A DNA stretch of 64,000 nt from PFJX01 sp964393825 (GCA_964393825.1 CAYMUY010000022.1:1-64000); one strand, 5' to 3'. Shown: positions 27,583 to 36,358, counted from the stretch's first letter. A program made the numbers and translations. Notes: generated from the sequence alone by a model not told the origin.

Positions 27583-28691
27583 GCTTCCAGCAGGATGCGC
27601 AGCATCCGGCGCAGCGGCTCGGCCGCGCCCCAGAGGAGCTGGTCACCAACTGTGAAGGCGGTCAGGTATTCCGGGCCCATGTTGAGTTTGCGCATGCGGC
27701 CGACCGGCACGGTGAGCGTGCCGGTGACGGCGGCGGGGGTCAGCTCGCGCATGGTGATCTCGCGGTCGTTGGGGATCACTTTCACCCAGTCGTTGTGCGC
27801 GGCGATGATGGCGTGGATGTCGTCCAGCGGCACATCGCGGGTCATCTTGATGGTCAGCGCCTGGGAATGGCAACGCATGGCGCCGACCCGCACGCAGAGA
27901 CCGTCGATGGGAATCTGATTGTCGGAGCGACCGAGAATCTTGTTGGCCTCGACCTGCGCCTTCCACTCTTCCTTGGACTGGCCGGAGGCCAGGGCGACGT
28001 CGATCCAGGGGATCAGGTTGCCGGCCAGGGGAACCGGCCAGGCATCGAGCGGATAGCGATCGGAACGGATGTAATCGGCCACCTTCTTGTCGATTTCCAG
28101 AATCGCGGAAGCCGGGTCGGCCACCAGATCGGCCACTTCGCCGTGCACCGCGCCCATCTGCTTGATCAGTTCGCGCATGTTGCGCGCACCCGCCCCGGAG
28201 GCGGCCTGATAGGTCATGGGGGAAATCCACTCGATCAGGCCGGCGTCGAACAGGCCGCCGATGGCCATGAGCATCAGCGACACCGTGCAGTTGCCGCCGA
28301 CATAAGTCTTCACGCCACCAGAGATGCCGTTCTTGATCACGTCCTTGTTGACCGGGTCGAGAATGATGATGGCCTCATCCTTCATGCGCAGGGCGGAAGC
28401 GGCGTCGATCCAGTAGCCGTTCCAGCCGGCCGCGCGCAGCTTCGGGTACACCTCCTTGGTGTAATCGCCGCCCTGGGCGGTGATGATGATGTCCATCGCC
28501 TTCAGTTCGTCGACGGACATCGCATCCTTCAGGGGCGGGACGTCCTTGCCAATTGACAGTCCCTTGCCGCCGACATTGGAGGTAGTGAAGAACACCGGAT
28601 CGACAAGATCGAAATCCCGTTCTTCCATCATCCGGCCCATGAGCACCGAGCCCACCATGCCGCGCCAACCGATCAGACCTACTCGCTTCAT
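27579..28691 (-). CDS. asd: Aspartate-semialdehyde dehydrogenase
   Basis: This 370-aa NADP enzyme makes aspartate semialdehyde for lysine, methionine, threonine and diaminopimelate. GLIGWRGMVGSVL binds the nucleotide. The catalytic Cys135 is in GGNCTVSLM, and RCHSQAL supplies the family histidine. It follows leuB by 26 bp and overlaps the USG-1-like gene. Confidence 0.97.
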   Translation of the reverse strand: MKRVGLIGWRGMVGSVLMGRMMEERDFDLVDPVFFTTSNVGGKGLSIGKDVPPLKDAMSVDELKAMDIIITAQGGDYTKEVYPKLRAAGWNGYWIDAASALRMKDEAIIILDPVNKDVIKNGISGGVKTYVGGNCTVSLMLMAIGGLFDAGLIEWISPMTYQAASGAGARNMRELIKQMGAVHGEVADLVADPASAILEIDKKVADYIRSDRYPLDAWPVPLAGNLIPWIDVALASGQSKEEWKAQVEANKILGRSDNQIPIDGLCVRVGAMRCHSQALTIKMTRDVPLDDIHAIIAAHNDWVKVIPNDREITMRELTPAAVTGTLTVPVGRMRKLNMGPEYLTAFTVGDQLLWGAAEPLRRMLRILLEA

Positions 28692-28717
28692 TTCAATAAC
28701 CTCGATTCAGGAATTCA

Positions 28718-29779
28718 TTACATCGCGGCGACGACGGCATCGCCCATCGCCGAACAGGATACTTTGTTGCCGCCTTCGGTCCAGATATCGCCGGTGCGAT
28801 AGCCCTGGGCGATGACCTTCTTCACCGCGTTTTCGATGCGGTCGGCCGTGGCCATGTCGGCGAAGGTGTAGCGGTACATCATCGCCACGGAAAGGATCGT
28901 CGCCAGCGGATTGGCGATGTCTTTTCCGGCGATGTCCGGGGCGGAGCCGTGGATCGGTTCGTACATGCCCTTGTTGTTCTCATCCAGAGAAGCCGAGGGC
29001 AGCATGCCGATGGAGCCGGACAACATGGAAGCCTGGTCGGACAGGATGTCGCCGAAGATGTTGCCGGTGACGATCACGTCGAACTGCTTCGGGTTCTTCA
29101 CCAGCTGCATGGCGGCGTTGTCCACATACAGGGTGGACAGCTCGACTTCCGGATAATCCTTCGCCACCTCGGCCACCACGTCGCGCCACAGTTCCGAGCA
29201 CTCCAGGACGTTGGCTTTTTCCACCGAGCACAAACGTTTGTCGCGCTTCATGGCGATGCCGAAGGCCACATGCGCCACCCGGCGCACTTCCGATTCGGAA
29301 TAGATCATGGTGTTGAAGCCGACCCGCTCACCGTTCCTGATCTCAATGCCGCGCGGCTGGCCGAAATACACGTCGCCGGTCAGTTCCCGCACGATCATGA
29401 TGTCCAGTCCCGCCACCACATCGGGTTTCAGCGAGGAGGCGCCGGCCAGTTCCGGATAGAGCAGCGCCGGGCGCAGGTTGGCGAACAGGTTGAGTTCCTT
29501 GCGGATGCGCAGCAGGCCGCGCTCCGGGCGCAACGGGCGATCCAGCTTGTCATACTGCGGCCCGCCGACGGCGCCGAGCAGCACGGCATCCGCCGTTTTC
29601 GACAGTTTCAGGGTCGATTCCGGCAGCGGATCACCCTCGGCGTCGTAACCGGCGCCGCCGATGTGGCCGTACTCCATCTCGATCTTGGCGCCGTCGCACT
29701 TCAACACGTCGAGCACCTTGACCGCTTGCGCGACGATTTCCTTACCGATGCCGTCACCCGGCAGAACCGCGAGTTTCAT
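28718..29779 (-). CDS. leuB: 3-Isopropylmalate dehydrogenase
   Basis: This 353-aa enzyme oxidises and decarboxylates 3-isopropylmalate in leucine synthesis. MKLAVLPGDGIGKEI opens the protein, and YVDNAAMQLV, TGNIFGDILSD and EPIHGSAPDIAG are the substrate and NAD motifs. ATG 29779 is preceded by AGGAAG; the longer frame to 30100 has no homology and covers the toxin gene antisense-frame. A Phd/VapC-type module separates it from leuD. Confidence 0.96.
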   Translation of the reverse strand: MKLAVLPGDGIGKEIVAQAVKVLDVLKCDGAKIEMEYGHIGGAGYDAEGDPLPESTLKLSKTADAVLLGAVGGPQYDKLDRPLRPERGLLRIRKELNLFANLRPALLYPELAGASSLKPDVVAGLDIMIVRELTGDVYFGQPRGIEIRNGERVGFNTMIYSESEVRRVAHVAFGIAMKRDKRLCSVEKANVLECSELWRDVVAEVAKDYPEVELSTLYVDNAAMQLVKNPKQFDVIVTGNIFGDILSDQASMLSGSIGMLPSASLDENNKGMYEPIHGSAPDIAGKDIANPLATILSVAMMYRYTFADMATADRIENAVKKVIAQGYRTGDIWTEGGNKVSCSAMGDAVVAAM

Positions 29780-29826
29780 GATTTCTTCCTGTTTTCCATG
29801 CAGATAATGTCGCTGAATAAATGTAG

Positions 29827-30240
29827 TTACACCGCCTCGACCCGCAACCCGGCACGTATGGCCGCGTCCCGCTGCCGCTGATCGGCCGAGATGAAGACAT
29901 CGGCTTGCAGGGCGACGGCGCTGCCGATGTGGATCGCGTCCATGCCACGCAATACATTGGCTTCCAGGCAGGAAACGGCTTGCGCCAATACCCGCGGGGT
30001 GAGATCGCAGATGGCGGCATCCTCGATGTCGGCGAGCAAGAGCGACTTCAGTTGCCGGTATTGGGTGTCGCTGATCTTTTCTTCCCGCTTGAGCCGGCAA
30101 AAAGCGGAGACGATCTCCGGCAGCGCGATACCGGAGAGGCCGATCTCCGTGGCCCGGTCACACCATTCCAGAACCGCATCAGTCCCGTCTTCGCTGACAT
30201 AGCGCTTGACGAAGGCCGAGGTATCGAAAAACACACGCAT
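29827..30240 (-). CDS. vapC: PIN-domain toxin, VapC family
   Basis: This 137-aa RNase toxin shows the acidic active site of PIN domains: D6 (FFDTSAF), E in ALPEIVSAF, D in GMDAIHIGSA and D in ISADQRQR. The ATG at 30240 overlaps the antitoxin stop in a TAATG junction, the same layout as hicAB. It ends 47 bp before leuB. It is co-oriented with leuD and leuB. Confidence 0.9.
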   Translation of the reverse strand: MRVFFDTSAFVKRYVSEDGTDAVLEWCDRATEIGLSGIALPEIVSAFCRLKREEKISDTQYRQLKSLLLADIEDAAICDLTPRVLAQAVSCLEANVLRGMDAIHIGSAVALQADVFISADQRQRDAAIRAGLRVEAV

Positions 30241-30467
30241 TACCGTCCGGCCTCGCGCTCGTCGAGAATCATGCGACTGAGGGAAACGCCATCGAGAACC
30301 AGAGGTTGCGCGCGGCGGCGTTTCCAGGAAGGCAGGTCCGCAACGATTGGAACGATGTCGGCGATGGGTTTCCCATTCCGCAGCACACGAACGGACTCAC
30401 CCATTTCGACGATGTCGAAATACTGCTTCGCATGGTTACGCACTTCGGTAAAGGTGGCTTGTTTCAT
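30240..30467 (-). CDS. Phd/YefM-type antitoxin of the VapC module
   Basis: This 75-aa protein begins MKQATFTEVRNHAKQYFD and continues ESVRVLRNGKPIADIVPI, the usual DNA-binding half of Phd/YefM antitoxins. The C-terminal half (LDGVSLSRMILDEREAGR) is the toxin-wrapping tail. I placed the start at ATG 30467 because the family begins there; an upstream frame to 30497 adds ten unlikely residues. It would repress its own promoter in the 91-bp gap after leuD, which is inference. Confidence 0.85.
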   Translation of the reverse strand: MKQATFTEVRNHAKQYFDIVEMGESVRVLRNGKPIADIVPIVADLPSWKRRRAQPLVLDGVSLSRMILDEREAGR

Positions 30468-30558
30468 GGCGACCTGATGATGTACAGATGGGTGCAATTG
30501 TAAATGCTCATACCCATGAAATGCGTGGGGGTCGTGGGAGCGTGCTGGGTGATATGAA

Positions 30559-31197
30559 TCAGGCGAACAACCACGCCGCTTCCGCCTTGCGCCGTGACTC
30601 GTAGGCCTTGATCTGGTCCGTGTATTGCAGGGTCAGGGCGATGTCGTCGAGGCCGTTCAACAGGCGGTGTTTGCGCTCACCATCCACTTCAAAGGAGATC
30701 GCTTCGCCGGAGGGCGTGGTGACGGTCTGCGCGGCGAGGTCGATGGTGAGGCGGTAGCCTTCGCTCGCTTCGGTTTCCTTGAACAGGCGGTCGACGATGT
30801 CGGCGCTCAGGACGATGGGCAGGAGGCCGTTCTTGAAGCAGTTATTGAAGAAGATGTCGGCGTAGCTGGGGGCGATGATGGCGCGGAAACCGTAGTCTTC
30901 CAGTGCCCAGGGGGCGTGTTCGCGGCTGGAGCCGCAGCCGAAATTCTCGCGCGTGAGCAGGATCGAGGCGCCCTGGTAGCGCGCCTGGTTGAGCACGAAA
31001 TCCGGGTTGATCGGGCGGTTGGCGCAATCGACGCCGGGCTCGCCGCGATCCAGATAGCGCCATTCGTCGAAGGCGTTGGGGCCGAAGCCGGAACGCTTGA
31101 TCGACTTGAGGAATTGCTTGGGGATGATGGCGTCGGTATCGACGTTGGCGCGGTCGAGCGGCACGGCCAGGCCATGCAAGGTATTGAACGGGTTCAT
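30559..31197 (-). CDS. leuD: 3-Isopropylmalate dehydratase small subunit
   Basis: This 212-aa swivel-domain subunit partners LeuC to isomerise isopropylmalate. Motifs include DTDAIIPKQFLK and NFGCGSSREHAPWAL. Its ATG overlaps the entericidin stop (ATGA), so leuC-entericidin-leuD are translationally chained. LeuCD can also act on citramalate, relevant to cimA nearby. Confidence 0.97.
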   Translation of the reverse strand: MNPFNTLHGLAVPLDRANVDTDAIIPKQFLKSIKRSGFGPNAFDEWRYLDRGEPGVDCANRPINPDFVLNQARYQGASILLTRENFGCGSSREHAPWALEDYGFRAIIAPSYADIFFNNCFKNGLLPIVLSADIVDRLFKETEASEGYRLTIDLAAQTVTTPSGEAISFEVDGERKHRLLNGLDDIALTLQYTDQIKAYESRRKAEAAWLFA

Positions 31198-31355
31198 TTG
31201 TTGCCTGCTCTTTGAATGGCCTCTCCGGCCCTTTCGATATCCTGGCCGACGCCGCGCACGGTGTTGCAGCCGTACATGCTGTAGACGACGCCGATGGCGA
31301 TGGCCAGCACGGCCAGTTTCACCGCGCCGATGATGATGAGTTTTTTCGGGGTCAT
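31194..31355 (-). CDS. Entericidin EcnA/B-family small lipoprotein
   Basis: This 53-aa protein has a basic start (MTPKK), one hydrophobic segment, and a lipobox-like YSMYGC at residue 30. It is followed by NTVRGVGQDIERAGEAIQRAG, the amphipathic tail seen in entericidins. Both ends overlap neighbours by ATGA: the leuC stop with its ATG 31355, and its stop with the leuD ATG 31197. GAGGTG precedes the start. Entericidins are small membrane-associated peptides with toxin/antidote-like roles in enterobacteria; the role here is unknown. The gene is too short for most ORF callers. Confidence 0.88.
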   Translation of the reverse strand: MTPKKLIIIGAVKLAVLAIAIGVVYSMYGCNTVRGVGQDIERAGEAIQRAGNK

Positions 31356-32776
31356 TGCATCACCTCACGTATATCCACGAAATGGCCGAACACGGCGGCG
31401 GCGGCGGCCATCGCCGGCGACACCAGGTGGGTGCGCCCCCCCTGACCCTGGCGGCCCTCGAAGTTGCGATTGGAAGTCGAGGCGCAACGCTCGCCCGGCT
31501 CCAGGCGGTCGGCGTTCATCGCCAGGCACATGGAACAGCCGGGATCGCGCCATTCGAAGCCGGCGGCGACGAAGTCACGGTCCAGCCCCTCGGCCTCCGC
31601 CTGCGCCTTCACCAGGCCGGAGCCCGGCACCACCATCGCCAGCTTCACATTGGCGGCGACGCGGCGCCCCTGAGACACGGCCCAGCGCGCCACCACGGCG
31701 GCTTCGCGCAGGTCTTCGATGCGCGAATTGGTGCAGGAACCGATGAAGGCCTTGTCGATGGTGATTTCATTGATCGGCGTGCCGGCGGTGAGGCCCATGT
31801 AGGCCAGCGCCCGCTCCCAATCGGCCTTTTTGACGGCATTGGGGGCGTCAGCCGGGTTCGGCACCTTGTCTTCCACCGACAGCACCATTTCCGGCGAGGT
31901 TCCCCAGGTGACTTGCGGCTTGATTTCCGCCGCGTCCAGGTCCACCACCGCATCGAACGCCGCGCCTTCGTCGGAATGCAGGGTGCGCCAGTAGGCCACG
32001 GCGGCATCCCAGTCCGCGCCCTTCGGCGCCTGCGGCCGGCCCTCGACATAGCGAATCGTTTTCTCGTCGGCCGCCACCATTCCGGCACGGGCCCCGGCCT
32101 CGATGGCCATGTTGCACAGGGTCATGCGGCCTTCCATCGACAGGGCGCGGATGGCCTCGCCGCCGAACTCCACCGCGTAGCCGGTGCCGCCCGCCGTGCC
32201 GATCTTGCCGATGATGGCGAGCGCCACATCCTTGGCGGTCACGCCCGCCGGCAGGTCGCCGTCCACTTTCACCAGCATGGCCTTCGACTTCGATTGCCAC
32301 AGGCATTGCGTCGCCAGCACATGCTCGACCTCGGAGGTGCCGATGCCGAAAGCCAGCGCGGCGAAAGCGCCGTGCGTGCTGGTATGCGAATCGCCGCACA
32401 CCAGGGTGGTGCCCGGCAGGGTGAAGCCCTGTTCCGGGCCGATGACATGGACGATGCCCTGGCGCGGGTCGCTCATGCGGAATTCATTGAGGCCCAGTTC
32501 GGCGCAATTGGCGTCCAGGGTCTCCACCTGGGTGCGCGAGACCGGATCGACGATGCCGGCGGCGCGGGCGGTGGTCGGTACGTTGTGATCGGGCGTGGCC
32601 AGGATGGTATTCGCCCGCCACAATTTGCGCCCGGACAGCTTCAGGCCCTCGAAGGCCTGCGGGCTGGTCACTTCATGCACCAGATGGCGGTCGATGTAGA
32701 GCAACGCGGTGCCGTTGGCTTCCTGGTGGACGACGTGGGCGTCCCAGAGTTTGTCATAGAGGGTGCGGGCGGTCAT
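31352..32776 (-). CDS. leuC: 3-Isopropylmalate dehydratase large subunit
   Basis: This 474-aa aconitase-family subunit binds a 4Fe-4S cluster through cysteines in IGSCTNSR and GCSMCLAM. VCGDSHTSTHGAF is the family signature. It is the first gene of the leuC-ecn-leuD-(Phd/VapC)-leuB-asd-usg run. The upstream 128-bp gap, which would hold the promoter, also contains two copies of a dispersed repeat. Confidence 0.97.
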   Translation of the reverse strand: MTARTLYDKLWDAHVVHQEANGTALLYIDRHLVHEVTSPQAFEGLKLSGRKLWRANTILATPDHNVPTTARAAGIVDPVSRTQVETLDANCAELGLNEFRMSDPRQGIVHVIGPEQGFTLPGTTLVCGDSHTSTHGAFAALAFGIGTSEVEHVLATQCLWQSKSKAMLVKVDGDLPAGVTAKDVALAIIGKIGTAGGTGYAVEFGGEAIRALSMEGRMTLCNMAIEAGARAGMVAADEKTIRYVEGRPQAPKGADWDAAVAYWRTLHSDEGAAFDAVVDLDAAEIKPQVTWGTSPEMVLSVEDKVPNPADAPNAVKKADWERALAYMGLTAGTPINEITIDKAFIGSCTNSRIEDLREAAVVARWAVSQGRRVAANVKLAMVVPGSGLVKAQAEAEGLDRDFVAAGFEWRDPGCSMCLAMNADRLEPGERCASTSNRNFEGRQGQGGRTHLVSPAMAAAAAVFGHFVDIREVMQ

Positions 32777-32829
32777 GGCGAAGGCTGCGTAAGAAAGAGG
32801 CGGATTATTTCACGGCGCGGGGGGTGGAC

Positions 32830-32901
32830 GGTAGGAGGCACCCGCTTGCGGCGCAAACCAGTCATGTCCGCCCCGTAGGAGCGTCCGCTCGCGGCGCGAA
32901 C
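32830..32901. repeat. Two direct copies of repeat family B
   Basis: Two related units, at about 32830-32859 and 32873-32901, share GTAGGAG and then CCGCTTGCGGCGC or CCGCTCGCGGCGC and a CGAAC/CAAAC end. The same core recurs as the two arms of a hairpin at 45278-45336. They fill most of the gap between cimA and leuC. Confidence 0.7.
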
Positions 32902-32904
32902 AGC

Positions 32905-34464
32905 CTACATGCCCAGCCGCACCAAGGCATATTCCATGCTGTCCGACAACGCCCGCCAGCTGGCGTCGATGATGTTGGCGTTGGCGCCGACCGTGGTCCA
33001 CGCGGCCTCGCCACTCTGGAAATCGATGAGTACACGGGTGTTGGCGGCGGTGCCGGCGGTGCCGGACAGGATGCGGACCTTGTAGTCGGTCAGGTGCACC
33101 GTGCGCAGCACCGGGTAGGTGCCCACCAGGGCGTTCTGCAAGGCGGTGGCCAGCGCATTGACCGGGCCATTGCCCTCGGCGGCGGTGAATTGGACCGCGT
33201 CACCGACCCTGACCTTCACCGTCGCCTCGGCGAGCAGGCCGCGCCCGTGTCGACGCTCGGTGATGACGAAGTAGTCGAGCAGTTCGAAGGGACGGACGTA
33301 GGCCGGATCGAGGCGGTGGAACATCAGTTCGACACTGGCCTCGGCGGCTTCGAAGGTGAAGCCTTCGTGTTCCAGATGCTTGATCTGTCCCAGGACGTGC
33401 TGCGCCGCGTCGTTGTCGAGATCCAGCCCCAGGCGCCGCGCCTGCAACTGCAGATTGCCGCGGCCGGACAACTCCGAGGTCACCGAGCGCATCTCGTTGC
33501 CCACCCGCTCCGGGTCGATGTGCTGGTAGGTATCCGGCGATTTCAGGATCGCCGCAACGTGGATGCCACCCTTGTGGGCAAAGGCGGAATGGCCGGTATA
33601 AGGCTGGTGGTCGTCATGCTTCAGGTTGACCACCTCGGCAACGAAGCGCGACAGGCTGGTCAGCTCGCGCAGGCGTTCCTCCGGCAGGACCGCGTGCCCC
33701 ATCTTCAATTGCAGGTTGGGCAGGATCGTGACCAGATCGGCGTTGCCGACCCGCTCGCCATAGCCGTTGACAGTGCCCTGCACCATCGTCGCCCCGGCGC
33801 GCACCGCTGCCAGCGAGTTGGCCACCGCGCAGCCGGTGTCGTTATGGCAATGCACCCCGATCTTCGCCTCGGGCAGGCGGGTCGCCACCTCGCGGGTGAT
33901 GGCTTCGATTTCCCAGGGCAGTTTGCCGCCATTGGTCTCGCACAGCACCACCCAGTCGGCGCCCGCCTCCACCGCCGCGCGCAGGGTCGCCAGGGCATAG
34001 TCGGGATTGGCGAGGAAACCATCGTAGAAATGCTCGGCGTCGAACACCACTTCCCTGCCCCACCCCTTGATCCAGGTGACGCTGTCGCGAATCATCGCCA
34101 GGTTTTCAGCCGCGGTGGTCTTCAGCACGTGGCTGACGTGGTAATCCCAGGACTTGCCGACCAAAGTCACCGCCGGCGTGCCGGCCTCGATCAGGGCGCG
34201 CAGGTTGGCATCATCATCGCAGCCGGCGTTGGCATGGCGGGTGCGACCGAAGGCGGCCAGCCGCGCCGGCAGGTTCATGCGATTGGCGCGGGCGAAGAAC
34301 TCGGCGTCCTTGGGATTGGAGCCGGGCCAGCCGCATTCGATGTAATGCATGCCGAAGGCCGCCAGGCGGTGGGCGATGGTCAGCTTGTCTTCGACGGAGA
34401 GGGAGATGTCTTCACGCTGCGAGCCGTCGCGCAGGGTGGTGTCATAGAGAAAGATCGAATTCAT
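32905..34464 (-). CDS. cimA: (R)-Citramalate synthase
   Basis: This 519-aa enzyme of the isopropylmalate/citramalate synthase family condenses pyruvate with acetyl-CoA, giving a threonine-independent route to isoleucine. It begins MNSIFLYDTTLRDGSQ with the metal/substrate motif and has VHCHNDTGCAVAN; the C-terminal regulatory domain spans ~400-519. Residues upstream of ATG 34464 lack homology. No leuA is present in the window, while leuCDB, which can complete either pathway, lie next to it. CimA rather than LeuA is indicated by the ECGWPGSNPKD and SAFAHKGGIHVAA pattern. Confidence 0.9.
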   Translation of the reverse strand: MNSIFLYDTTLRDGSQREDISLSVEDKLTIAHRLAAFGMHYIECGWPGSNPKDAEFFARANRMNLPARLAAFGRTRHANAGCDDDANLRALIEAGTPAVTLVGKSWDYHVSHVLKTTAAENLAMIRDSVTWIKGWGREVVFDAEHFYDGFLANPDYALATLRAAVEAGADWVVLCETNGGKLPWEIEAITREVATRLPEAKIGVHCHNDTGCAVANSLAAVRAGATMVQGTVNGYGERVGNADLVTILPNLQLKMGHAVLPEERLRELTSLSRFVAEVVNLKHDDHQPYTGHSAFAHKGGIHVAAILKSPDTYQHIDPERVGNEMRSVTSELSGRGNLQLQARRLGLDLDNDAAQHVLGQIKHLEHEGFTFEAAEASVELMFHRLDPAYVRPFELLDYFVITERRHGRGLLAEATVKVRVGDAVQFTAAEGNGPVNALATALQNALVGTYPVLRTVHLTDYKVRILSGTAGTAANTRVLIDFQSGEAAWTTVGANANIIDASWRALSDSMEYALVRLGM

Positions 34465-34587
34465 GGGTGGAACCGTAAGGAGGGAAGCATGGCGCCAATC
34501 ACCCTCCCCAGGACCTGGCACCGGATGCCGAGGCTACCGCAAAGCCATCCGATCGAGAAGGCCGGTGTGAACCCTCACCCAAATGGA

Positions 34588-34609
34588 CAACGCCCCGTTC
34601 GGGGCGTTG
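34588..34609 (-). terminator. Hairpin after the small exported-protein gene
   Basis: Near-perfect palindrome CAACGCCCCG-TT-CGGGGCGTTG, with only a short T-run (GTCCATTT) on the minus strand. It lies between the 124-aa gene and cimA and would end the former. Confidence 0.5.
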
Positions 34610-34642
34610 CATCCTGGACCACCGGTGTGGGCAGATGATGGA

Positions 34643-35017
34643 TCAGAAACCGATGCGCAAGGCAAACCCGGTGTAGCCGCCATTCAAACGCGGATCATCG
34701 CTGCTGCCGGAGCCCAGGTCCGGCTTGAAGGTATGCAGGCCGAAGCCATTGTGCCGCGCGAGGTTCACCCCATTCCCGACGGCATAATCCAGACCGCCCA
34801 GAATGTCCTTGAGTGTCCCCAGCAAACCGCCTGGAAACGCGGCGACATCGCGGGTCTGATCGAACGGCAGGGCCGAGAACTGGCCGACCGACCACGCAGC
34901 GGCGTAATCATGGCCCATCTGGCCAGACCTGCTCCCCTTGGCATAAGCCGATGTACAGGCTCCCGCCACCATTGCAAAGCCCACCAAGGCCAACTGGCGT
35001 TTGATCTTGCGCTTCAT
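34643..35017 (-). CDS. Small exported protein of unknown function
   Basis: This 124-aa protein has a basic N-terminus MKRKIKRQ, a hydrophobic core LALVGFAMVAGA, and either a signal-peptidase site after SAYA or a weak lipobox with C at GAC. The mature part is Gly/Asp-rich, without a domain I recognise (LGTLKDILGGLDYAVGNGVN, ending GFALRIGF). GGAGAGAG precedes ATG 35017; the longer frame to 35044 was rejected. It stands alone with its own hairpin downstream, between cimA and gspF. Confidence 0.7.
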   Translation of the reverse strand: MKRKIKRQLALVGFAMVAGACTSAYAKGSRSGQMGHDYAAAWSVGQFSALPFDQTRDVAAFPGGLLGTLKDILGGLDYAVGNGVNLARHNGFGLHTFKPDLGSGSSDDPRLNGGYTGFALRIGF

Positions 35018-35143
35018 CGCTCTCTCTCCTGCCGATGGATGCATAAACCACCTTTATGGTGCTGGTATAGCAGCCAGAGGCAAGAAGTGCGCGGAAAATT
35101 TCAATCCGGTGGACTGAAGGCATCGTCCGCCACGGCGATGCGC

Positions 35144-36358
35144 TCAGTGGATCATCTGGTTCATCTCGAAGATGGGCATCAGGATCGCCAGCACGATGAG
35201 CAGGACGACACCGCCCATCACCAGAATCAGCACCGGCTCCAGCAAGGCGGTGAGCGAAAGCACGCGGGTGTCGAGTTCCTGGGTCTGCTGACTGGCGATG
35301 CGGTCGAGCATTTCCGGGAGACGGCCGCTCTTTTCGCCGCTGGCGACCAGATGCGTCATCACCGGCGGGAACATGCCGGTGGCCGCGATGGCCCGGCTCA
35401 TGCTGCCGCCCTCACGCACCCGCTTGAAGATCTCGTCCACGGCGGCGCGCATGGGCAGGTTGCCGACCACGCCGGCGGCTGCCTGCAACGCGGCGAGCAG
35501 GGGCACGCCGCTGCCGGAGAGGATGGCCAGGGTGCTGGTCAGGCGCGCGGTATTGACGGTACGGGTGAGGCGGCCGATCAGCGGCAGGCGCAGCAGGGTA
35601 AGGTGCCAGCGACGGCGGAAGGCCTCGCCGCGCAGGGCGCGCTGGAACAGGAACACGGCGACGGCCAGCGCGCCCAGGAGATAGATGCCGTAACCACGCA
35701 GCAGGTCGGAGAGGCTGATCAGGACGCGGGTCAGCAGCGGCAGGGTCTGGTGCGAGTTCTCGAACACCGCCACCACCTGTGGCACCACATAGGTCAGCAG
35801 GCCGGTCACCACCAGGATGGAGACGGTGGTCACCAGCGCGGGATAGATGAAGGCCAGGCTGACCCGGCGATGCAGGGCATTGCGCGCTTCGATGTAGTCC
35901 GCCAGCCGTTCCAGCACCGCGCCGAGTTTTCCGGAATCCTCGCCGGAGGCGACGATGGTGCGATACAGCTCGGAGAACACGGCGGGGTAGCGCGCCATCG
36001 CCCGCGACAGCGAAGCCCCGCCCAGCACCTCGCCGCGCACTCCGGCAAGCACCCGCTGGGTGGCGACGGATTCGGATTGTTCGATGCAGGCGGAGAGGGA
36101 CTCCTCCATGGTCAGGCCGGCCGCCAGCAGCGTCGCCATCTGGCGTGTCGCCAGGGCCAGGTCGGCGGTGGAGAGACCACGTTCGCGGAACCGGTGCTTG
36201 CGCTTTTTCTCCACGCTCTCCAGCAAGACCTCGACCTGGGTCGGGATCAGGCCGCGCTCGCGCAGCTTCGCCCGCGCCTGGCGCGGGGTATCGGCCTCCA
36301 GTACCCCGCTTTCGCGGCGCCCGGCATTGTCTATGGCTTCAAAGCGAAATCCGGCCAT
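35144..36358 (-). CDS. gspF: Type II secretion inner-membrane platform protein GspF
   Basis: This 404-aa polytopic protein anchors the T2SS assembly ATPase. It has two homologous cytoplasmic halves (LATRQMATLLAAGLTMEESL and TARLTSTLAILSGSGVPLL) and three membrane helices, the last at the C-terminus (LILVMGGVVLLIVLAILMPI). ATG 36358 (MAGFRFEAIDNAG) was chosen over the longer frame. It is the last gene of gspC-D-E-F. Confidence 0.95.
   Translation of the reverse strand: MAGFRFEAIDNAGRRESGVLEADTPRQARAKLRERGLIPTQVEVLLESVEKKRKHRFRERGLSTADLALATRQMATLLAAGLTMEESLSACIEQSESVATQRVLAGVRGEVLGGASLSRAMARYPAVFSELYRTIVASGEDSGKLGAVLERLADYIEARNALHRRVSLAFIYPALVTTVSILVVTGLLTYVVPQVVAVFENSHQTLPLLTRVLISLSDLLRGYGIYLLGALAVAVFLFQRALRGEAFRRRWHLTLLRLPLIGRLTRTVNTARLTSTLAILSGSGVPLLAALQAAAGVVGNLPMRAAVDEIFKRVREGGSMSRAIAATGMFPPVMTHLVASGEKSGRLPEMLDRIASQQTQELDTRVLSLTALLEPVLILVMGGVVLLIVLAILMPIFEMNQMIH

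Noticed and set aside
29780..30100. N-terminal extension of LeuB to position 30100
   Set aside because: It overlaps the PIN toxin gene in another frame; LeuB begins MKLAVLPGDGIG at 29779 with an RBS.
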